From a virus, in IMG/VR virus record IMGVR_UViG_3300012950_000028, positions 1-22,145 of that record: a stretch of 22,145 nucleotides of DNA. The stretch is one strand, 5' to 3'. Shown piece after piece: positions 17,501 to 22,145 of this stretch. A model generated the notes under the pieces. It was not told the DNA's origin. It saw only the letters and a program-made list of their open reading frames with translations, and searched no databases. A program made the position numbers and the translations under genes. How positions within the stretch are numbered: the first letter of the stretch is position 1; the number at the start of each line of letters is the position of its first letter.

Positions 17501-20175
17501 TCTCCACTACGAAGAATAGTAGCAGAAGATACACTACCTCTACTAACTTCTTGTATCTGTAAGAATGTTGAATCCCCATTTTTATTGATATCAGAAGTTC
17601 TCAACCTTCTAGCATTTATTGGTAAGTCGTATTGAGAAATCTCTGAATTGTAATTAGAATCAACTGGAAGAGAATAATAATTAACACCTACAAGATATGG
17701 GAATACTGGAGTGTTAACAGTACTAACAGTAATGAAGTAAGCATATGTTCCTTGTGGAAATTCTGGTGTTATACAAAAACGTCCATTATTCTTATCTAGA
17801 TAACCCCGATCATGCTCATACTCATAATCATTAATAAATGTTCCTATTGGGTAAGTAGATTCAGGTGGTCCACCAATCCTTTCTGTAACAATAGAATAAC
17901 TAGAAGTCATCCTAGTAATAGAACTATTAGCATCTAATGGGTCACTATGACCATAAGCACCATATATGGGGTTACCATCATATGCAAACCCTATAATAGG
18001 CGAATGAGTTGTTCCAGTGTCATTTACTCTTAATGTAGTAGGAGATGCATAGTAACCATATCCATGTCCTTTAGATGGAATATAATTCTGAAAGAAATAA
18101 CCATTATCACCATCTAAATTAGTTTTATTACTATTATACTTGTCCTTTCTCCATTCTTTAATAGTTGCTGTTGCAGTTGCTCCCGATCCAGCAGGAATTA
18201 AATCAACCCTTACATTACTCTGTGTATAATTCTTTCCACCAGTAATCTTTGTAAATCCAGTGATAGCACCCTCGTTAGAGACTACTGCTACATAATCAGC
18301 AAATCTTCCTTTTCCTGCTAAATCTGTTATTCTAACTTCTGGCGGAGAAGAATAATATTCTCCAGCATTAATAATTGTAATACTAGTGATCTCACCATTT
18401 GTTACTACTGCATCACCTGTTCCATTCCTACCAGATAAAATCTCTACTGTAGGAATAGATGTATAATCACCTGGATTATCAACAATTACCGATTCAACAA
18501 CTTGTCCAGCTCTTTTTGTTCTTGCTAAGTCAGAAACCCCATTAATAAGAATAAATGGATCTTGTGTATATCCAAGACCCCTTGTGTTGACTGCAATTTT
18601 TTGAATTGCTCCATTAAAGACAACTTCATCATCTTTATAACTTAAGAATGGAATTCCATTGACAGCAATACCAACATCTCTATATTGAGTCTCATAAGAC
18701 TCAGTTACAGAAATAGGATTCTTTCTAATAATCTTTAAATTCTTTTGATCTTGTGCATCAGCAGGTAAAGTACCAATAGTATGTGATGGGAATCCTGAAG
18801 ATGTAATATAATATGAATCAATATCTTCATAAATTGCTGAAACATTAGAATTTAAACTAACACCACCAATAGAAACAGCACCACCCACATTCCATCTAAG
18901 ATTATTCTGTTCATCAAATATCTTTACATCATTTGTGAGGAATCCAGCATCAGAAATATCAATCCTATCACCAGGATTTGAATATGGAACATCTGCAATA
19001 TTATCTAAGTTATAAAGAACACCATAAATCAACAATTTAACACCAGAACCACTCACATTAACACCAGATGTTACAAGAGATCCTGTTGAATATGCACCAG
19101 CACCTGATCTAGTCTTAATTACAAACTGATTTACATTCCTATCTTCAAAACTAAATGTTTCTCCATCAATAAAAAATTCACCTTTGGGTTTCCACCCCAT
19201 TGTGGAAAAAACATCTACCCTATCTCCACTACCAAATGCAGATAATACATTCTTTGTTAATTTTGTTTTATTAGCAATAGAGAATTCACCATTTACATTG
19301 GATTCTGAAAGGATAATCTCATACAAATCCTCACCATCATACTTACCAGAATATCTAACATTATCAACAATAGCAGATGCATATGTATCACCACTCTGCT
19401 CAATCTTCTGACCGATAAGATCTTCTACAGTACCTGATATGACTTTAACTTTAAGTGAATATGAACTAATCCAATTAGACTCAGAAGCTTTAATAGTATG
19501 GTCTCTTGGATATGCAACCTCTGGATTTGGGTCATCATTGATCAAACACTTAAACAAGAATTTGATAGAGTTATCAGTTCCCTTTGATTGATAAAAAGAA
19601 CTTATATTTTTAATAAGTGTTCTCTTGTCAATGTCTCCATTTAAGTATGCTTCTGGAAAATCACTAAGATACTGTGTTTCAAAGCTTTTAATTAGTGCAT
19701 ATAAGAAGAGATTACTAATATTCTGTACTATAGAACCAGATGCATGATCTTCTGCTTGTGTAGTGACAAACTTACTTGTCTCATAAAGATCACCAAGAGT
19801 CGTATTACCACTTACACCACGACTAACTTCTAAAAATTCTGTATCTGTTCTACTGCCATAGAAACATATCTCATCATTTATCTTGATATAACCGCCATAT
19901 TTGGGGAATGACCTAGCATCAACAACTGTGATTGTATCACTAGTAAATTGACAAAATGCACTAGTTGTTGTAGACTGTTTTAGTACATTCTTTTCGTAAA
20001 AATCAATATCACGATATGTCTGGAGATTATTAATAATATCCAGAGGTTGGCCTTGAATCTCTAATTGTTCATAATACTTCTTTATGAACTTACCAAAAAG
20101 TTCATAATCTTCATTAATGAAGTCAGGTAATTGAGACTCAACTAAGAGCGAGATTTTATTAGCAGTTTTTTGCAC
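11554..20175 (-). CDS. Giant baseplate wedge-type protein in the T4 gp7 position, with a YHYH-like domain (2873 aa)
   Basis: It lies between gp6 and gp8 exactly where T4 has gp7 (1032 residues), but is nearly three times as long. The start is GTG (20173-20175), overlapping the TAG of gp6 by one base; no nearby ATG offers an alternative. Residues 1-240 are a helical N-terminal region (LVESQLPDFINEDYELF ... SSFYQSKGTDNSIKFLFKCL). GxGY/YSSPPEV beta repeats fill about 520-660. A YHYH-like domain spans about 690-830 (FAYDGNPIYGAYGHSDP, LDKNNGRFCITPEFP, GTYAYF). A VGETV ... VTSW module lies near 1594-1666. 'DGVLQ'-type units lie near 1853, 2091 and 2190, with a helical stretch at about 1888-2060 between the first two. 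Glycine-rich hinges occur at about 2562-2580 and 2686-2696. The protein ends in an IGKEKISYTS ... CTRGVDGTS unit. Role inferred: wedge body plus surface-exposed domains. I cannot confirm gp7 homology by sequence. Confidence 0.85.
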   Translation of the reverse strand: MQKTANKISLLVESQLPDFINEDYELFGKFIKKYYEQLEIQGQPLDIINNLQTYRDIDFYEKNVLKQSTTTSAFCQFTSDTITVVDARSFPKYGGYIKINDEICFYGSRTDTEFLEVSRGVSGNTTLGDLYETSKFVTTQAEDHASGSIVQNISNLFLYALIKSFETQYLSDFPEAYLNGDIDKRTLIKNISSFYQSKGTDNSIKFLFKCLINDDPNPEVAYPRDHTIKASESNWISSYSLKVKVISGTVEDLIGQKIEQSGDTYASAIVDNVRYSGKYDGEDLYEIILSESNVNGEFSIANKTKLTKNVLSAFGSGDRVDVFSTMGWKPKGEFFIDGETFSFEDRNVNQFVIKTRSGAGAYSTGSLVTSGVNVSGSGVKLLIYGVLYNLDNIADVPYSNPGDRIDISDAGFLTNDVKIFDEQNNLRWNVGGAVSIGGVSLNSNVSAIYEDIDSYYITSSGFPSHTIGTLPADAQDQKNLKIIRKNPISVTESYETQYRDVGIAVNGIPFLSYKDDEVVFNGAIQKIAVNTRGLGYTQDPFILINGVSDLARTKRAGQVVESVIVDNPGDYTSIPTVEILSGRNGTGDAVVTNGEITSITIINAGEYYSSPPEVRITDLAGKGRFADYVAVVSNEGAITGFTKITGGKNYTQSNVRVDLIPAGSGATATATIKEWRKDKYNSNKTNLDGDNGYFFQNYIPSKGHGYGYYASPTTLRVNDTGTTHSPIIGFAYDGNPIYGAYGHSDPLDANSSITRMTSSYSIVTERIGGPPESTYPIGTFINDYEYEHDRGYLDKNNGRFCITPEFPQGTYAYFITVSTVNTPVFPYLVGVNYYSLPVDSNYNSEISQYDLPINARRLRTSDINKNGDSTFLQIQEVSRGSVSSATILRSGDNFSVGSQLVIDDTDTSGYGARAEVDSVKGITVSKIESQVDKVLFIYLSETAYLFDGDTVTQGLSQGKIVGNIFSGSNFAIRGVTGTWSNTGTLTSSTQVLSLVLSQNASYTKGAILSLNDGVNSAVATGQVLETTTSQNTVKVKVTLAGFIVSNTLFLSSSDLLNTPGSKIFAINSLSENLGISSIQDNVALLSTTTNHGVGEGETIDIDINPDNTTDTTYHIRSCIYQEATLETPVIARVLNDSGIGRFEILNGGDKYTPGTYADIALSGGNGSGAKANFKVEDVVVDGVHYFPVTEVALTNRGTGYKTHDILTIGDTDLAKTDLIDPRFVVRIDHAGFASQENKLIVDSAIGFNIDDFLKIGNEILKIVSISGNEITVLRGQDGTTVADHSNGVSVNYHDPGYVLNAGYQINQDPVDPTQPIIVSYDKSTQKVIFKYDYDETLTTITPLTLSTVFKDESTPTNRVINVNSITTPKFCFEFSTDQNGVYIRNPIIDIKKYYKYKFDLSHTSMISKKFDISPSINLNLVTEEKIIDGNIVDFRIGFGPRIKTNPEIKKVDVLYTKYYYYDNNNIVDSEVSYFNVTDDPIQGTKKTLYVTPDKIMYPTGVKATHDGSGSMSYITTSIFSVGEINSVKVTNIGNDYKRIPIVTGIYNSLGSIDKDVDCYLNSKDIGIPRNITISNNGGSYHNDKTLSSTFRSNYFFTVSDFKKFSVGETVIQRSGTTEVARATVTSWRSGSNVLVVNNVKGIFREDKEIIGLAKSNTATLRKISFTEFSPIIKTYYDNIGYYNSDLGKISDSNQRIHDSYYYQDYSYLIKSKTPMDTWRQLIKETTHPAGFKLFGEVLIDSSADVRMSEASKVSRVSVIELGNKKKPQIVSVASTKRQITQSIVLLNNLNVEKGVGSVSLDAINDSEISAGNVTLSTAFDGALTNKGNLQGTTQFTLVDSNGDVVKPYNNQSLIVTLDGILQEPGVAYTISEDKITFAHPPLTDVTFYGRKFSFKDDTLNAKYLKKIRNIFQRNGMWIDAANQLERNREYIQKTTLTYIKTVHPTLSWTLLGNTCYRDIGLMVDALAHDLRFGGNEKVTTSVELYFNNGVLDFIDGELEPTLEAFEYAVGLAKKAMKNELSGGYVDSDILADSGPTKCEDVESALDTLYEVARVILTTGPGSVSIGHPDYIDGENKIFDLYYEDGTEVVTQVNEDLFITLSGVLQHKNAYVIDRTSVPNKVIFDQPPIWGQGENTKTVYEPLAVEKFFAFGIGSYNRCFINNSAVGAGSSGPFLIVDGNNDVQPLAKPEFALVFIDGVLQRERSSYVINGPAIKFTRNIYKGNNVELILLYGRDTDTALTFYDYQQGEYFNNITLTCIGSNPTDFNLWKSWYNTTNDFFQVAYQKIGGVKKFIGNVKSYTTDGNNLLIILSGNNPDTDTSDLFFASKADFSDEYQLTGKSFTVNIGVMQRNSAKWLYGTKKAEESFYEQSRGSAKLLPGDIIKVDGEDSYRTINKLPSTVIPKTYNPGAEVSNNFFGYVTVSNYSGLTHGVGLSVSCEVSGGNVTSITWNKTDLQLFYEQGILRPSEAKNYDSTPILHFIPVDGAGGGARAEVKVSDGHIVDIILTDAGSGYTQPPKVITTRQYDLIKQRGRKIDSLIKLRIEDEVVNNNLAVFSTITPIKGIEGGGPGGGPPGGGLPPGYDLGNEYLPATMNMAIKTSPSKEKITTFLNITMWYGAYGKPRPIPQEINRYWPTVVESVTVPDVGNRTSQGTSILELGAYQANLGFSSFLAGEPGSRPPGPQLPPGGGGGGGGGGGSGIGSTTYQIGFVDHRGFVNPPPLENMTMRPAFFQWEGAKFMSTGDILSPAGNSVSEYTIEEFDRYGFNLLQFSAYPGSGWSDSGHSFNIGYPTINNYLTQLDTSDLPDENGAGYVATGAVVYANTTNFPSTGTISIGKEKISYTSKLSDRFIGCTRGVDGTSIELHIVGALMRNAQ
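11799..11806 (-). promoter_or_regulatory. Possible intragenic late promoter element TATAAATA
   Basis: The exact octamer TATAAATA occurs on the coding strand inside the 3' end of the giant gene (codons for TINNYL), about 297 bases before the gp8 start. It matches in strand and sequence, but such octamers also arise by chance in AT-rich coding DNA, so this is a weak candidate secondary to the pair at 11540-11558. Confidence 0.25.
12088..12120 (-). repeat. Run of 11 glycine codons (GGN triplet repeat) in the giant gene
   Basis: Eleven consecutive GGN codons encode residues 2686-2696, preceded by a Pro-Pro-rich segment (RPPGPQLPP) and followed by SGIG. The codons vary (GGT, GGA, GGC), so it is not a pure homopolymer, but the purine-rich triplet tract is a plausible site for length change. 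A second Gly/Pro-rich stretch (GGGPGGGPPGGG) is encoded near 12440-12490. Confidence 0.85.
17725..18105 (-). other. Coding region for the YHYH-like domain inside the giant protein
   Basis: This stretch encodes residues about 690-817. In order it gives GHGYGYYAS, PIIGFAYDGNPIYGAYGHSDP, ITRMTSSYSI, PIGTFINDYEYEHDRGYLD, NNGRFCITPEFP and GTYAYFIT. These are the landmarks of the YHYH family (Pfam PF14240): a DGxPIYG motif, an LDxxNGR motif and a G-T-Y-x-Y segment. The eponymous YHYH is YAYF here. The family is found in secreted and surface proteins, and its biochemical function is not settled. In a phage baseplate, a surface-exposed or binding role is an inference. Confidence 0.75.
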
Positions 20176-20183
20176 TACTCTTT
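20173..20183 (-). promoter_or_regulatory. TAG/GTG stop-start overlap and short-spaced ribosome site between gp6 and the giant gene
   Basis: On the minus strand the junction reads TATAAAGAGTAGTGCAAAAA. The gp6 stop TAG shares its G with the giant's GTG start. The only purine-rich site, AAAGAG (20178-20183), ends two bases before the GTG, shorter than usual. This arrangement implies translational coupling, with ribosomes finishing gp6 reinitiating on the giant gene. Confidence 0.7.
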
Positions 20184-21977
20184 ATACGCAACGAATTTAC
20201 TCTTTGACACATCTACGTCTAGATATGCCTCACGTTTAACTTCAATATCTTTATTAGCAGGCTTGATTCGCAATTCAATACGATTATCAGAGAAACTACC
20301 TTTTAAGATGGTAAGATCATACATTAATGTTTCACCTTTTTTATAATTAATAGTTCCTACAGAATCATCTAATAGGATCTTTTCACCAGTTAAAGAATCT
20401 AGTCTATATAGGACTATTTTACCATTTCTATCCTCAAGATATGAGGTATAGGTCGGGAATTCAAATGTTGTAAACCCTGTGGATGAAAGAACAGGATTGT
20501 TACAATCTATTAGGAAAGGATTCTGATAACAAACTTCATAGAATGTGGTCTGATTGATTTGTGCAATGAAATCCTTTCTCATAGTAACATTGGTATCATT
20601 TGAATTAATAGAACGATCTGTACCATCAATAACACCAATAAACTTTGAATATCTAAATTTACCATTGAATTTCTCTGTATCACTGGTTTTTAAATATTCT
20701 TGTACACCTTTTGTTACTTTTGCTGCTATTTCAGCAGGAAGCAATTTAGTCTTTGTACCACTATAATAGATATCACTATTCAATTCAAGATATAGAATGG
20801 AAGGATCAACAAATTCTGGTCTGATAGAAGCAACAGTATACTTCTTAAGATCTTTTGTTAAAATATTCTTAGTATATGCAGATAATGCAGCGGCCTCAGT
20901 GGGTTTCACGGAAAGGAATACCTTACCATATGCAGGTGGTTCTTGATCCTCTCCACCAAATACAATAATATCACTAATTGCAGGATACAATTTCCTAACA
21001 ACAGAAGCATAATCGTGTGATGTTACCGCTCTATTTTGAGATCCGAAGAATTTTGGAGCATTGTACTTAATATTTGAAATATTCTCAATTGTTGCTCCAC
21101 CACTTGCTGCAGCAGATGTTACAAGAGATCCTACATTAAAAGGAGTTAAAATTGTATTATTATTTGTATCTACTATAGTGCCATTAAAAGTAAAGTTCTT
21201 TGCTCCATTAGTAGCAGGTCCATTTGTTACAACATAAGAAATCTCAACAACTTCGTTATTCTTAAGTTTTTGTCCTAATATACCATCACCAAAGAATAGT
21301 TCATAATTTTCATCTTCAGTTTCATTAACAAAGAAAACTCTATCATCAGAACTAATATCTAATATATTACCTGCTTTTTCAAAAGTTTCATAAAATGTAG
21401 AACTAGCATTAGCATATACCTTTACTTTTATAGTATTAGTATCTGCAGATGAATTTTCAATAATAAATCTTTGATCTGACAATGAAGTATTAACTGTTGT
21501 CTTCGTAGTAACTAAAGAACCTTCCTGTATAGGAAGATCATCAAAAACTGCAGTACCATTATTAACTTCTGCCCTATGGTCTTCAGTTAAAATGAATTGA
21601 TATAGTGAATTATCATAATTTGTTATAAATCCACTTCCTGCTTTAAAAATAATTGCTGGAGGAGCAGTTCCTGAAAATGTCAAGGAAAGATCTACTGTTG
21701 CTGTTGATGTGGTAATTGACTTGGGAGTATAACCCAATTGCTTCGCTAGAGACACCACGTTGTCCCTGAGAGTAGCAGAATCTAAGAACAGTTCATTCAC
21801 CACCATGTTGGTGTTAAATGCCGTGTAGTAGGTATTATACGCCAATACGTCCAGTAACTGACTGAGTACCGATCCTTCAAAATCGTAATCAGTAAAATCT
21901 GTTTGTGCCCTCATGTATTCTCTGAGAGCTGTCTTTACGTCAGCAAAGTCTAAATTGTTTACTTGGGTATATGGCAT
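20175..21977 (-). CDS. gp6: Baseplate wedge subunit gp6 (600 aa)
   Basis: ATG at 21977 overlaps the TAA of gp25 by one base; AGGA at 21985-21988 gives a seven-base spacing. The length is close to T4 gp6 (660 residues). The N terminus (FADVKTALREYMRAQTDFTDYDFEG, LLDVLAYNTYYTAFNTNMVVNELFLDSATLRDNV, AKQLGYTP) is the typical gp6/baseplate J-like opening, with the DFEGS, DxLAYN and E-x-FLDSA landmarks. FFGDGILGQKLKNNEVVEISY near residues 226-247 is the FGDG..G motif of the baseplate J family. NRAVTSHDYASVVRKLYP ... GGEDQEPPAYGKVFLSVKP at about 311-355 is the conserved middle domain. In T4, gp6 dimers form the continuous inner ring of the baseplate, clamped to gp25 and gp53. The gene sits downstream of gp25, as in T4. 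The C-terminal third is less diagnostic. Confidence 0.95.
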   Translation of the reverse strand: MPYTQVNNLDFADVKTALREYMRAQTDFTDYDFEGSVLSQLLDVLAYNTYYTAFNTNMVVNELFLDSATLRDNVVSLAKQLGYTPKSITTSTATVDLSLTFSGTAPPAIIFKAGSGFITNYDNSLYQFILTEDHRAEVNNGTAVFDDLPIQEGSLVTTKTTVNTSLSDQRFIIENSSADTNTIKVKVYANASSTFYETFEKAGNILDISSDDRVFFVNETEDENYELFFGDGILGQKLKNNEVVEISYVVTNGPATNGAKNFTFNGTIVDTNNNTILTPFNVGSLVTSAAASGGATIENISNIKYNAPKFFGSQNRAVTSHDYASVVRKLYPAISDIIVFGGEDQEPPAYGKVFLSVKPTEAAALSAYTKNILTKDLKKYTVASIRPEFVDPSILYLELNSDIYYSGTKTKLLPAEIAAKVTKGVQEYLKTSDTEKFNGKFRYSKFIGVIDGTDRSINSNDTNVTMRKDFIAQINQTTFYEVCYQNPFLIDCNNPVLSSTGFTTFEFPTYTSYLEDRNGKIVLYRLDSLTGEKILLDDSVGTINYKKGETLMYDLTILKGSFSDNRIELRIKPANKDIEVKREAYLDVDVSKSKFVAYKE

Positions 21978-22144
21978 TATCGCGTCCTACTTAGGAAGAA
22001 CTCTACAGCAGTGGGTGGTACGTCCAAACCTATAATCTTATAGGTCATTTCAACATCAAATCCATTAGAATCATAATTTGGATTACATGTCAATGACATA
22101 ATCTGAATTCTTGGCTCAAATGTGTTTATTGTATATACAATATT
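21977..22144 (-). CDS. gp25: Baseplate wedge subunit gp25, C-terminal 55 residues (5' part beyond the window)
   Basis: The frame is open from the right edge to TAA at 21977-21979 and gives 55 residues. The visible part contains TINTFEPRIQIMSLTCNPNY, then the beta-rich ending (VEMTYKIIGLDVPPTAVEFFLSRTR). The 'FEPRI' segment followed by a strand of alternating hydrophobics is the typical C-terminal half of the gp25/GPW lysozyme-like fold family. In T4, gp25 is a small protein of the inner baseplate that binds gp6 and helps nucleate sheath assembly. It overlaps gp6 by one base (TAATG), and its last codons carry the gp6 ribosome site. The 5' portion and any promoter are outside the window. Confidence 0.9.
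   Translation of the reverse strand, partial: NIVYTINTFEPRIQIMSLTCNPNYDSNGFDVEMTYKIIGLDVPPTAVEFFLSRTR
21985..21988 (-). promoter_or_regulatory. Ribosome binding site of gp6 inside the end of gp25
   Basis: The minus strand reads AGTAGGACGCGATAATG. AGGA stands seven bases before the gp6 ATG at 21977 and lies within the last codons of gp25. With the one-base TAATG overlap this supports coupled translation of the two wedge proteins. Confidence 0.6.
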
Positions 22145-22145
22145 C

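Noticed and set aside
19600-19618. Six-base inverted repeat ACTTAT...ATAAGT with a seven-base AT loop
   Set aside because: An AT-only-loop weak stem inside the giant gene, without a following T run in the direction of transcription at a gene end; not a credible terminator.
1-22145. tRNA genes, CRISPR arrays, insertion sequences, attachment sites, defence or auxiliary metabolic genes
   Set aside because: The window is almost fully occupied by six structural genes on one strand, with gaps of at most 51 bases; no cloverleaf, repeat-spacer array or transposase was seen.

Overview
The window is a piece of the late, virion-structural region of a T4-like (contractile-tailed) bacteriophage. It most resembles the T4-like cyanophages of marine Prochlorococcus and Synechococcus. 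The evidence is the gene order gp25 - gp6 - giant protein - gp8 - giant protein - fibre, the gp25, gp6 and gp8 sequence signatures, the DUF4815-type N terminus, and the fibre N terminus of the 'EQQRxEINxLA' type. DNA is AT-rich: 60-base lines sampled in the two giant genes run about 22-35% GC. No host gene, photosynthesis gene, tRNA or integrase is present, so the host assignment is an inference from family resemblance; another marine T4-like phage remains possible.

All six genes are on the minus strand and are read from right to left. In order of transcription they are: the 3' end of gp25 (21977-22144); baseplate wedge gp6 (20175-21977); a 2873-residue giant in the T4 gp7 position (11554-20175); an enlarged baseplate wedge gp8 (9706-11502); a 2810-residue DUF4815-type structural protein where T4 has gp9/gp10 (1250-9682); and the 5' part of a tail-fibre-like gene running off the left edge (1-1234). 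Coding density is about 99%. The longest intergenic gap is 51 bases (11503-11553), and gp25/gp6 and gp6/giant overlap by one base. No terminator was seen. The only convincing promoter is in the 51-base gap before gp8: two T4-type late elements (AATAAATA and TATAAATA) 11 bases apart, the first overlapping the stop codon of the giant gene.

Together the products should form the baseplate wedge and its peripheral attachments. gp25 and gp6 are the conserved core next to the tail tube and sheath, the gp7-position giant and gp8 make the wedge body, and the DUF4815 giant and the fibre are probably peripheral or host-facing. The main theme beyond routine annotation is modular growth. gp8 seems to carry three beta-rich insertions relative to T4 gp8. 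The same kind of small beta modules (a 'GExVxxxxSGxxxGxVxSW' type and a 'GxGYxxxPxVxI' type) recur in both giants. The gp7-position giant also contains a clear YHYH-like domain, three 'DGVLQ' units interrupted by a helical island, two glycine hinges and several 'IGxExI...RGxxGT' units. Local GC-rich patches in the giants and the GC-rich 5' part of the fibre gene suggest mosaic exchange.
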